This document shows positions 11,877-20,648 of a stretch of 64,000 nt of DNA, piece after piece. Both the position numbers and the translations under genes were made by a program. The stretch spans positions 186,001-250,000 of the forward strand of contig JBAIAA010000871.1 of assembly GCA_037893245.1 (NCBI GenBank), read 5' to 3'. The stretch's first letter is position 1, and every line of letters begins with the position of its first letter. The notes below the pieces were generated by a model. The model was given only the letters and a program-made list of their open reading frames with translations, ran no database searches and was not told the DNA's origin. The stretch is from Crossaster papposus (taxonomy: Eukaryota > Echinodermata > Asteroidea > Velatida > Solasteridae).

Positions 11877-12034
11877 CCTGACAGACTGGCATATTGTCGA
11901 GGTGGATGTTACAGGACCAGGCAATATTGAAGCAGGCAATGCGTTTACCGTCTCAACAGTTCGCAGAAACCCTTCCCAAATTGGAAAAGTCACAGGCAGC
12001 GCGACATATGCCTCCTTCCTAAGCAGCATGCTTG
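11877..12034 (+). CDS. ASPDH: Aspartate dehydrogenase, catalytic-domain exon
   Basis: Encodes (H)LTDWHIVEVDVTGPGN... to ...VTGSATYASFLSSMLG, between an ATCACAG acceptor and a GTAAGT donor (phase 1). Human ASPDH has LTDMHVVDVELSGP and VTGSATVTAFWQSLLA at the matching places. LTDWH includes the conserved histidine of the family that I take to be catalytic by analogy with archaeal enzymes; that assignment is inference. The following intron is about 7.3 kb because a DIRS-type element has entered it. Confidence 0.9.
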
Positions 12035-12162
12035 GTAAGTCAGTTCAAGTAAATTCCTCTTGTGTATTAAACTTTGTGGAAAAAGACGCAAGTCCTCACT
12101 AGTTAATAAGCTGTTTGCCAGTTAAATTGGAATAACATCTGGTTCACTTTTGCACATTGATT

Positions 12163-12236
12163 GGCACAATGATTGGAACATTGAATGGAACATTGATTGG
12201 AACATTGAATGGAACATTGATTGGAACATTTTAACT
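12163..12236. repeat. Short tandem repeat (ATTGATTGGAAC / ATTGAATGGAAC)
   Basis: A 12-bp motif repeats about six times, alternating between GATTGG and GAATGG variants, giving a 24-bp higher-order unit. Intronic minisatellite with no other signal. Confidence 0.8.
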
Positions 12237-12894
12237 TTCAATTTTTCAGACCAAAGATACTGTTACTATATCACAAGAATCAGAGCAAGCTCTTGCCTAC
12301 ATGTAGTTACGTAAGATTATTTTGAGCAAGTCAGAGTACAAGATGTTCATTCACAAGCCATCTATGCAGTCACAAGTCAAGTCGCAAGCTTTTCAGATGA
12401 ACAGTGACAAAGTCAGTGTTTTTTTCATTGTGCCTGCCCTGTATATGACCAGACCAGTGATTTGACTGGGGAGTTGACTTAGAACAGACTTAAAGGTAGG
12501 ATACACCATTGGTAATTGCTTAGTCTACTGCGCTCATACGTTACCTGTAGAGCGAATTACTACATTTGCATATTCCCTAGACCGGCAGGTGTAATCGCTA
12601 AGAGTTTGCCAACAGCGCCCTCCAGAGGCCACCCCATAGAGCCCGCACATGCGTGCCCCGTGAACGTCCTCTTTTCTCTTAGCGGTGCTCGCGGTAAGAC
12701 GTGTTTTTCTGGGTCTCCCAGTTACACTTAAATTACTGCGTTTTTCGCAAGAGAGTTCAACAGAATAAAAAGATATTGTAGAGTTTTGTAGAGTGTTGTT
12801 TTGAAGAGTTACAGTATGAGACGTTTGGCGAGAGCTCCGTCTGTCATAACCGAGGGAATTTGTACTCACTCGGGACAGCCGGGAGCCTCGGGGG

Positions 12895-15220
12895 TTGATG
12901 CGGGAAACGCTGCGCCGTTCCCTAATTCTTCCCCCAGCCAGCACTCACAGCCACAATCAGCTGTGGGCGCTGCCGGTCCCACCGATCGGGCAGGGGAGTA
13001 CCAGCTACGGTCTCCCCCCCCCCCCCCCGGCCATCGTCGGTGGGACGGCTAAACGTAAGGGTAGTTCCGGCAAGAGCCGCAAGGCGGACTCCGCTGTCGG
13101 AACCAAACCCAAGCCCGCGAAGGGGCGCGGGAATAAAAAGCCAGGGACCATTGTCACGGTCCCGCACGCTTTACCCGCCCCGTCTCCGAGCTCGGGGCCG
13201 TCTATTGTGACGAGCCCACGCAGCTCGGTGGGCCATAACCCCCCGCGTCCCCCCAGCTCACTGGCAGTGTACGCCACAGAGTCACGGGGTGGACAGGCCT
13301 ACGGGCCCCCGGGCTTGCTAGCCAAAAACGGGAAGGGGCGCGGGAATAAAAAGCCAGGGTCCATTGTCACGGTCCCGCACGCTTTACCCGCCTCGTTTCC
13401 GAGCTCGGGGCCGTCTGTTGTGACGAGCCCACGCAGCTCGGTGGGCCATAACCCCCCGCGCCCCCCCAGCTCACTGGCAGTGTACGCCACAGAGTCACGG
13501 GGTGGACAGATCTACGGGCCCCCGGGCTTGCTAACCGACCCCCGCCCTGTGGGGCTGGAGGCGCTGTCGCCCGGGCAGGGGTTTGGGGGTGTGGACCAGT
13601 CTTTCCCGGGGGCCCCTGGACTGCTGGCCGACCCCCACTCTGAAGGGCCAACCACCGCATCGGGTTTTACCCGGTGTTCGGGGGTCGTGGTCCCCCAGGA
13701 GTCATCCGATTTTTCGGAATCCTCCCGGCGGGTCCGCTCGAAACATAAGAAAGGGAAGTCTGGCCGGCGTTCCCGCCGCTCGCCTTCCTCGTCCAGCTCG
13801 AGCAGCTCTTCGGGCCGCCGGGGAAAGCGTCGCCATGGCGACAACGTCTCCCGGACCGAGTTCCTTACGGCGTTCCAAACCATCTCGGCCTCACTGGCGG
13901 CCCTCTCTGCCCCCCGGCAGAGGGCCGCGGTGGACGGCCCAGTGGCACCGTTGAGATACGCTGCCCAGCCGTCTGTTATCGGTCACGGTTGGGTGGCTCA
14001 AGTACAAAGGGACGCACCGCACACAGTCAGCCTTGCGCCGCCGTCCCCACCGGCCCTCAGCCTGCATCCATCGATGTCCCTTGTGCCTGAGGATACGGCC
14101 CAGCCACCGGACCGTGACATGGCGCTGCCTGCCCCGCCACAGGGGCCGGCCAGCTCACCGTCTCAGGGGTCAACTCGGCCCATGCCTTCGGGGGGCTCGG
14201 CCTCAGAGGATGAGGTCGTCCATATGCAGCGCCTTTTCCATCGCGGAAACGGAGCTGCGTCTGGTCCAGCGTGACATGTGTCGCGTGCTTCAACTGCCCC
14301 TTGTGGAGCCAGCACCGAAGCCCGACCATAGGTCGTTCAAGCGGCGCACTGGGCCGGCGGTGAGCTCGGAGAAAATTTTTTTCGTCCTCCCGCTGGACCA
14401 GGTGTGCGTTGAACATATGGGAAAGATCATGAAAGCAGACAAGTGGTCCGCCGTCACCCGCCGGACCAAGGACTACTACCAGTTCCCGCCGGCGGATTAT
14501 GAAAACTTTTTCGCCGTGCCTACTGTCCCCGATGCGGCGAAGGACAAGCTCGCCGCTGATGCGGGTGCTGCAACAGGGAAACGCATCTTCTCAGACAAGG
14601 TCCGAGAGAAGTTTGAGGAGACGTTGCGTAAATCTGACACCGCCTCCCGCTTCGGTATGCGCTCCACCTCGTTCCTGCTACTCCTTTCGGAGTATTTGGT
14701 CTCGGGGTTGGATGAGGAGGGAGGCGTCCCAGCTGACATGCTGCAAGCTGCTTTCCACTGCTTGGACCAGGGGTTGCGTGTGGTCCTCGACCAATTTACA
14801 TGCATCTCCACCCTGATGACATCGGCCCGTCGCGGGAATGTGCTGGACTCAATGTTCCTGCCCTCCCCTGCGGCGCGCAGACGATTTGAAGAGCTCCCAC
14901 TCGCTGGCATGGATCTCTTCGCAGGCCAGTTCGAAGAGTTGATGCAGGCTGAGGCCAAGCGTTTGAAGATGACAGAGAAAATCAATCTCAAGAAACCTTC
15001 AACCGCGAAGCCTCCCTCCCAGCCTAAGAAAGCGTCGTTCACCATCCCCCGACGCAGACCTGTGAAGGCGAACAGAGGGAGTTTTCGTGGCCGTGCCGAC
15101 AACCTGTCGGGTGCGCGGCCCGCCCATCCCCAGCATCAACCATTCTCTGGCCAGCAAAGACAAGCCGGTCGCGGTTTCCGTGCGCCTGCCCCCCGCTATC
15201 CCGGGGGTTGGCGCAAGTGA
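12895..15220 (+). CDS. DIRS-type element ORF1 (gag-like) region
   Basis: First coding part of the element. The N-terminal portion is low-complexity, rich in Pro, Ser, Gly and Arg, with a roughly 220-bp internal direct duplication (13122-13304 against 13336-13517). A basic/serine-rich tract follows, then a more ordered C-terminal region with charged helices and a basic Arg/Gly-rich tail. This is how ORF1 of DIRS-like elements usually looks, and it presumably binds the element RNA. The region uses two overlapping frames, so about one break or a family-type frame overlap. Confidence 0.6.
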
Positions 15221-17285
15221 CTCTGTAGACTGGTGGCGGCCTCCCACCCTTGGACCCGTGGGGGGCCGTCTGCACGACTTCATTGGGTCCTGGACTCACG
15301 TCACGTCCGACCGGTGGGTGCTCGAGACTATAGATCGCGGCTACGCGCTCGAGTTTACGAGCACCCCCCCGTCGGACATGGTGGTTCGGCCTACACCAAT
15401 CCCGACCGACCCGGCTCAACGTGCGTCCCTCGAGGGGGAGATCTCCTCCCTCCTCGAAAAGGGCGCAGTGCGGGTCCTTCCCGCCCAGCGGGCGCAGTCG
15501 GGGTTTATGTCGACGTTCTTCTTGGTCCCCAAGAAGGACGCCGGCTTATGGCGCCCAATTCTCAACCTCAAGCGGCTGAACAAATTCATCCGCCCCAGGC
15601 GCTTCCGGATGGAGACACTCAGAACCATCCTCGAGTCCCTCCAACCGGGAGCATGGGCGGCCAGCCTGAAGGACGCATACTTGCATGTCCCTGTCAGACG
15701 GGAGCACTGGGAATTCCTGCGGTTCCAATACGACGGGACACGCTACGAATTCACAGTGCTCCCCTTCGGCCTCTCGACCTCCCCTCGGGTATTCACCCGG
15801 GTGGCTCGGGCGGTCGGGGCGGCGCTGCGGAAACAAGGGGTCTCGGTCTTTATGTACCTCGACGACTGGCTCGTGGTGGGCCAGTCGCGGCACTCAGCAG
15901 CGGGGGCGCTTCAACACACCTTGCGCCTGGCGGCCGACCTCGGTTTTTTGATAAATCCCGAGAAGTCGCACCCGTTGCCAACCCAGTCCCCCACCTTCTT
16001 AGGCGCGGCCCTCGGTCTCCGATCGAGGCTGGCACGCCCTACAGAGGAACGCCTGCTGAATGTTCAGCAGTGCGTCTCTCTTTTTCTACCGGCCGAGACG
16101 GCCCCGGCACGGGCCTGGCTCAGGCTGCTGGGCCTGATGGCCAGCTTGGTGGATTTGGTCAGCTATTGCAGGCTGCGAATGCGGCCAATCCAGCTGCACC
16201 TACTCATGTTTTACCGGCCCAGCCGACACGACATCAGTCATCCCGTGCCAGTCACGGCCTGGCTGGTCCCTCACCTGCGGTGGTGGCTGGTCCGGGCCAA
16301 CCTGATGGGGGGCAAGGCTTTTCGCAGGCCCCGCCCATCCCTGACGGTCACGACCGATGCATCCCTTTCCGGTTGGGGGGCCACCCTCCACCCCAGCCAG
16401 GCGGCGGGCTGTTGGGGCCCCGAGCATCGCTCGTCCCATATAAACGTCCTCGAGCTGTTGGCCGTGGCCAATGCCTTGGAACAGTTTCAGTCCCTAGTAT
16501 CGGGACGGGCGGTGCAGATCCGGTGCGACAACACCACGGTGGTCTCGTACATCAACCGCCAGGGGGGCACCCACTCCCCCCGGCTTTGCGCGCACACGTG
16601 GGAGCTTTTCCACTGGTGCATGCAAAACGAGGTCGACCTCTCGGCGGTGTACCTTCCCGGCGACGAGAACGTGGAGGCGGACGCCCTATCCAGGGGGTGG
16701 ATCCGCCCCACGGAGTGGACCATCCGGCCGCAGATCGTTCAGTCGCTGTTCCGACTGATCGACCGGCCACATGTGGACCTGTTCGCCTCACGATTCAACC
16801 ACCAGCTCCCCACCTATTGCACAAGGGGTCACGACCCGAACGCATGGCGGACGGATGCCCTGTCGTTCCGGTGGGACGGGTTACTAGCGTACGCTTTTCC
16901 CCCGTTCTCGCTGGTCCCTCGGGTTCTCGCAAAGCTGGAGGAGGAGGACTGCAAAGTCCTCCTCATCGCCCCATTTTGGCCTCGTCAGCCGTGGTTCACG
17001 CGGCTGACCAGGCTGCTGGTCCACCGCCCGGTGGTCTTGCCCCGACAGGCGGATGTCCTCCTCCAGCCGGGATCGGGTTTTCTTCACCCAGCTCCTCAGG
17101 ATCTACACCTGACGTGCTGGGTGTTGTCACTCAATCCCTCCGCGCGGCAGGCCTTTCTGAGCGAGCTGCGTCAATCGCAGCCCGCAGTCGAAGGGCCTCC
17201 ACGCGGCGGGTGTACGACAGCCGACTACGCCACTTTTTTAGATGGTGCAGACGGCGGCCTGTTCGTCCCACCGATTCATCTCTAG
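15087..17285 (+). CDS. DIRS-type element reverse transcriptase and RNase H
   Basis: A 732-codon open frame. The RT contains LVPKKDAGLWRPILNLKRLN, LPFGLSTSPRVFTRV and the catalytic YLDD box (FMYLDDWLVVG). RNase H follows with TVTTDASLSGWGATL, CDNTTVVSYINRQGG and the DALSR motif. Order and motif wording match DIRS-clade polymerases rather than LTR retroelements. The start overlaps the end of ORF1 and the frame overlaps the recombinase frame, as the family commonly does. It would copy the element RNA into DNA. Confidence 0.88.
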   Translation: MAVPTTCRVRGPPIPSINHSLASKDKPVAVSVRLPPAIPGVGASDSVDWWRPPTLGPVGGRLHDFIGSWTHVTSDRWVLETIDRGYALEFTSTPPSDMVVRPTPIPTDPAQRASLEGEISSLLEKGAVRVLPAQRAQSGFMSTFFLVPKKDAGLWRPILNLKRLNKFIRPRRFRMETLRTILESLQPGAWAASLKDAYLHVPVRREHWEFLRFQYDGTRYEFTVLPFGLSTSPRVFTRVARAVGAALRKQGVSVFMYLDDWLVVGQSRHSAAGALQHTLRLAADLGFLINPEKSHPLPTQSPTFLGAALGLRSRLARPTEERLLNVQQCVSLFLPAETAPARAWLRLLGLMASLVDLVSYCRLRMRPIQLHLLMFYRPSRHDISHPVPVTAWLVPHLRWWLVRANLMGGKAFRRPRPSLTVTTDASLSGWGATLHPSQAAGCWGPEHRSSHINVLELLAVANALEQFQSLVSGRAVQIRCDNTTVVSYINRQGGTHSPRLCAHTWELFHWCMQNEVDLSAVYLPGDENVEADALSRGWIRPTEWTIRPQIVQSLFRLIDRPHVDLFASRFNHQLPTYCTRGHDPNAWRTDALSFRWDGLLAYAFPPFSLVPRVLAKLEEEDCKVLLIAPFWPRQPWFTRLTRLLVHRPVVLPRQADVLLQPGSGFLHPAPQDLHLTCWVLSLNPSARQAFLSELRQSQPAVEGPPRGGCTTADYATFLDGADGGLFVPPIHL

Positions 17286-18193
17286 GGGATGTGGCCGACT
17301 TCCTTGTCTATCTATTCGAGAGCGAGCTCTCGATCGGCACGGTAAGGAATTACCGGTCGGCAATTGGAGCGGTCCACAAGGGTTTCCCTGATGGTACCTC
17401 CGTGTCGGACAACCCGGCCCTCAGCCAACTCCTGAAGGGCATGTTTGTCGCTCGACCCCCCACGCGTCGGCTGGTACCGGCTTGGGACCTCCCTAGCGTA
17501 CTATCAACGCTAGCGGGGCCTCCTTTTGAGCCGATGGGCAGCTCGACCTTGCTCCACCTGTCCATCAAGGTGGCATTCCTGCTGGCGGTCGCCACGTCGC
17601 GCCGACGTAGCGAGCTCCATGCATTGTCAACCGAGGCGGGCCACATCAGGTGGGAACCTGACGGGGTCCGCCTCATTTCCCGGGCCGGGTTCCTAGTAAA
17701 GAACCAGTCCGAGTCATTTGTTCCTCCGGACATCTTTGTCCCAGACATTAAGTCACGATCATCTGTCGCGGAGGATCGTTTTTGGTGCCCGGTCCGGGCC
17801 CTTAAATGGTATATTAGTCGCACGGAGGCACTCCGTATGACTCGTACCCACCTATTCGTGACTTCGACCCCGCCTCACGGGCCGGCGTCGCGGGATACGA
17901 TTAGCCGTTGGCTACTTACAGCGATCCGCTCGGACGCTCGCGTCTCGCCGGCGGCGCCTATTCGTGCTCACGAGATCCGGGCCGTGGCGACATCGTTCGC
18001 GTTTTTCCGCGGCATATCCCTAGGTGACATCACCCAGGCTGCCTGTTGGAAGACGCCAAATACTTTTACTGACTGCTACCTTCGGGATGTACTTCAGTCA
18101 GAGGGCAGGTTTGGAAGGGCAGTCCTGACAACGACTAGCCGGGCTCCTACCAAACGGCACGACCCACCTCAGCCGGGACCTCCCCGTCAATAG
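15233..18193 (+). CDS. DIRS-type element tyrosine recombinase frame
   Basis: A 986-codon open frame. Its first two thirds overlap the RT frame and are low-complexity; the recognisable recombinase occupies roughly the last 340 residues (from about 17100). Visible features are a SAM-like N-terminal core (STRRVYDSRLRHFFRWC), a catalytic arginine region in ATSRRRSELHAL, and the C-terminal HEIRAVATS box (H-x-x-R) with a downstream tyrosine near TFTDCYLRDV. Tyrosine recombinases integrate circular DIRS intermediates without target duplication, which agrees with the clean junctions seen. Confidence 0.85.
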   Translation: MAASHPWTRGGPSARLHWVLDSRHVRPVGARDYRSRLRARVYEHPPVGHGGSAYTNPDRPGSTCVPRGGDLLPPRKGRSAGPSRPAGAVGVYVDVLLGPQEGRRLMAPNSQPQAAEQIHPPQALPDGDTQNHPRVPPTGSMGGQPEGRILACPCQTGALGIPAVPIRRDTLRIHSAPLRPLDLPSGIHPGGSGGRGGAAETRGLGLYVPRRLARGGPVAALSSGGASTHLAPGGRPRFFDKSREVAPVANPVPHLLRRGPRSPIEAGTPYRGTPAECSAVRLSFSTGRDGPGTGLAQAAGPDGQLGGFGQLLQAANAANPAAPTHVLPAQPTRHQSSRASHGLAGPSPAVVAGPGQPDGGQGFSQAPPIPDGHDRCIPFRLGGHPPPQPGGGLLGPRASLVPYKRPRAVGRGQCLGTVSVPSIGTGGADPVRQHHGGLVHQPPGGHPLPPALRAHVGAFPLVHAKRGRPLGGVPSRRRERGGGRPIQGVDPPHGVDHPAADRSVAVPTDRPATCGPVRLTIQPPAPHLLHKGSRPERMADGCPVVPVGRVTSVRFSPVLAGPSGSRKAGGGGLQSPPHRPILASSAVVHAADQAAGPPPGGLAPTGGCPPPAGIGFSSPSSSGSTPDVLGVVTQSLRAAGLSERAASIAARSRRASTRRVYDSRLRHFFRWCRRRPVRPTDSSLGDVADFLVYLFESELSIGTVRNYRSAIGAVHKGFPDGTSVSDNPALSQLLKGMFVARPPTRRLVPAWDLPSVLSTLAGPPFEPMGSSTLLHLSIKVAFLLAVATSRRRSELHALSTEAGHIRWEPDGVRLISRAGFLVKNQSESFVPPDIFVPDIKSRSSVAEDRFWCPVRALKWYISRTEALRMTRTHLFVTSTPPHGPASRDTISRWLLTAIRSDARVSPAAPIRAHEIRAVATSFAFFRGISLGDITQAACWKTPNTFTDCYLRDVLQSEGRFGRAVLTTTSRAPTKRHDPPQPGPPRQ

Positions 18194-18483
18194 GTGTGTT
18201 TTCTCCCGTTTTTCTGCTTTGGCATGTGTATTCATTGTTATGATATACCGGTACTAATTAACATTGACATGTTCTTTTTTCCCCCCGTTCGCTCCGGCGC
18301 TCCGGCGGGTTTTTCGGTCGATGTTATCTCAGTCCGGTGCACGCGCACCCTTGACGGGGTCCGCGTCCCACTTGTTTAGGGCCGTGACGGCGCCCGCGGG
18401 CGCTGCTCCAGGCCCTGGGGTTTACCGTTGGCGTGCCCCTCTGCTAATTGCTGCATCTCGTAGACCCTCCACCATAATCCGGT

Positions 18484-18606
18484 GCGATTCTATGCAAATG
18501 TAGTAATTCGCTCTACAGGTAACGTATGAGCGCAGTAGACTTCCCCCCCCCCCCCCCCCCCACAGTAGTGTGGGTGGGGTCTACTAGCTCATACTTACCT
18601 GTAGAG
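18484..18606. repeat. Internal complementary region of the DIRS-type element
   Basis: Contains the reverse complement of the element's left end (CTACAGGTAACGTATGAGCG) next to the outer part of the right end (GTGTGGGTGGGGTCTACTAG), separated by a run of 21 C. In the DIRS replication model this region templates the completion and circularisation of the terminal repeats. Confidence 0.75.
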
Positions 18607-19373
18607 CGTCCCGCCCTCCTTCCCCACTATCCTCGATGACTCTGGGTGTCCGTATCCTTATGTGGCGCTCGAGAAAAGAGGACGTTCACGGGGCACGCAT
18701 GTGCGGGCTCTATGGGGTGGCCTCTGGAGGGCGCTGTTGGCAAACTCTTAGCGATTACACCTGCCGGTCTAGGGAATATGCAAATGTAGTAATTCGCTCT
18801 ACAGGTAAGTATGAGCTAGTAGACCCCACCCACACTACTGTGGGGGGGGAAATTATCATGAATAGATACATTTAGGGGGTTGTATTTTATAGAAAATATT
18901 GTTTGACTGACCTGTCCGAAGTATTACAATCATGGATGCCGAGAAAAGCACGAAAAACAGCGATTGTTTTCAACCCGCGTCGAGTTTTTCTTATATTATC
19001 TTTGTTTTTTCGCGATCGCCGTCCGGCGATCGCGAATTTTTCTTTATAAAATCATGTTTTTCGGAATAATTACAAGATATCTAGCGCAATCATTTTGCTG
19101 GATGCCTAGAATCATTATTTACTTTCAAATGAGTAAGATATTTCTTAATAATTCGGTAATAAATATTTTCGATATCTGCAAATGGTGTATCCTACCTTTA
19201 ATTCAGAACGATTAGAAAAACTGTAAATATAGTGGATGGCAGTTAGAGCATACTGCCCAGAATGTTGAGTTGACACTATTATCAGAGATACTGTAGTCAC
19301 ACCTCATCATTGTGTATCCGCGAAACTACCCCTAGTACTAATTTTACAAATTTTAAATTCTTGTTTTTTGCAG

Positions 19374-19411
19374 CTGCCCATGGGAGAGGTTCAGGAGTGC
19401 ACCTATGCTGA
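19374..19411 (+). CDS. ASPDH: Aspartate dehydrogenase, terminal coding exon and stop
   Basis: A very short last exon after a TTTTTTGCAG acceptor encodes (A)AHGRGSGVHLC followed by TGA. The human protein ends CCQLPSRPGIHLC, so length and terminal HLC agree. The split alanine codon (G from 12034, CT here) is restored by splicing over the transposon-filled intron. The open frame right after the acceptor in another phase is a shadow. A possible polyadenylation hexamer AATAAA lies near 20101, but I cannot show that it is used. Confidence 0.85.
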
Positions 19412-19648
19412 CCTTGATGGAGCTACAATTGTTTATCCTGGCATAGTGCATTCCATGCATGTATGGCCAAGACATGCACCTTGTGAGACTACTACTGCTG
19501 CCTTACATACCAAGAAGTTCTAATGCTGATGACTTGATCGTAAATTAAACTCTGCTAACCATGCCATGACTTTTGCCTGCTTTTATGTGTTAAACTCGTC
19601 CATGCTGCATGTGATCAACCGATTGTGAATCCTGGTGTCGGGACTTAC
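19412..19648. other. Putative ASPDH 3' untranslated region and flank
   Basis: Unique-looking DNA directly after the ASPDH stop. It runs into a family A MITE at 19649. No further exon or RNA gene seen; the true transcript end is not determinable. Confidence 0.45.
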
Positions 19649-19889
19649 TTAACCAGTTTGCACCGGAGGACGTATATACACGCAAATTTTACCAAGATTC
19701 AAAACGAATGACGCATAAACACGTCACAAGCAAGGCCGGGAATGTCTGTCAGCAGCGAGCAAGGCCGGAAATGCAAGGGTGTGCTTCCCGGTACCATTGG
19801 TCTGAACCCGCCTCGGATCGAGTTTCGTTAAAAATAATCCTGTGCCTCGGCTCGGTGATGTTAAAATAATCCTGGCGCGAACTGGTTAA
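19649..19889. mobile_element. TTAA-flanked MITE family A, copy 2
   Basis: The best-preserved copy: TTAACCAGTTTGCACCGG at the left and CTGGCGCGAACTGGTTAA at the right, TTAA on both sides, about 240 bp. It includes ACCCGCCTCGGATCGAGTTT and two TTAAAATAAT-like blocks shared with the other copies. Confidence 0.8.
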
Positions 19890-20255
19890 ACCCAGTAGCT
19901 CCTAGGTACAGTAATTAATTGCACTTTTTATTCCCAGGTGAAGCTCATAAATGCATACACTGTGCTCGGATGGATTTGCCCGATACACACAGACAAGCTA
20001 TAACTACCTAATTTTGCTCCTTGCACAATGGACATGCTTGAAATATTCTTCCACTAGTGCTGATCCTTGTCTAGCAAGATTAAATTCTTGTGACTGACAA
20101 TAATAAATACTTAAGAAAGCAAGTTTAAGCCTGCATCATTGGGCCCTGTTACTGCTTTATGCCCCACTCTCTCCATTCAAGACATTATATTCCTTGTGTC
20201 TCTGTTTCATAATGGCATCGGTCCCAAGACTAGTTGAAATCTTCTCAACATCTTA

Positions 20256-20470
20256 AAGGTAGGTACACCATTTGCAGATATCGAGTTTGTATACTACCCA
20301 AATAATAAAAAATATCTAACTTATTTCAAAGTAAATAAGTTAAGAGGGCCTAATATTTCGATCTTAACAAGATCTTCTTCAGAGACTTATTTCAATGTAA
20401 ATCAAGATTGTAGCATCCAGCAAAACGGTTGCGCTAAATATCCTGTCATTGTAAAACTTCCGACAGGCCA
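20256..20470 (-). mobile_element. MITE family B, inverted partial copy
   Basis: Starts AAAGGTAGGTACACCATTTG, the reverse complement of the right end of family B, and keeps GCATCCAGCAAAACG-like sequence further in. The middle (about 20330-20400) carries TCGATCTTAACAAGATCTTC, a self-complementary block not found in the other copies, possibly a small insertion. Confidence 0.5.
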
Positions 20471-20648
20471 GCTAAAGGTAGGATACACCATTGGTAGTTG
20501 CTTAAATTATGATGAATGGGTGGATTTGGGGGGTTGTATTTTGTAGTAAATATCGTTTAACTGACCTGTCTGAAGTTTAACAATCATGCGTGGCGAGAAA
20601 ATCACGAAAAACAGCGTTTGTTTTCAACCGGCGTCGGGCAGTTATTTT

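Larger units (their letters stand above)
12523..18850 (+). mobile_element. DIRS-type tyrosine-recombinase retroelement
   Basis: About 6.3 kb, far richer in G+C than its surroundings. Family hallmarks: terminal inverted repeats (about 12545-12690 against 18670-18806, essentially identical over about 140 bp) rather than long direct repeats; an internal complementary region at about 18490-18605 that repeats the outer sequences of both ends; and no target-site duplication. Parts in order: ORF1 (gag-like), reverse transcriptase with RNase H, and a tyrosine recombinase overlapping the RT frame. It looks close to whole, with about one possible break in ORF1. The near-identical ends and intact long frames suggest a young insertion. 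It lies inside a MITE in the last ASPDH intron, same orientation as the gene. Confidence 0.9.
12490..19201. mobile_element. TTAA-flanked MITE family B, copy 1, split by a DIRS-type element
   Basis: Left part 12490-12522 begins TTAAAGGTAGGATACACCAT. The right part resumes at 18851 with AATTATCATGAAT and ends ATGGTGTATCCTACCTTTAA at 19201. An uninterrupted left half of the same family at 23503 reads GGTAATTGCTTGAATTATC across the junction, so the DIRS element entered here. TTAA on both outer sides fits a piggyBac-type MITE of about 390 bp. Confidence 0.82.

Noticed and set aside
13005-17823. Many long open frames on the minus strand within the DIRS-type element
   Set aside because: High G+C content removes stop codons; these are shadows of the plus-strand frames.
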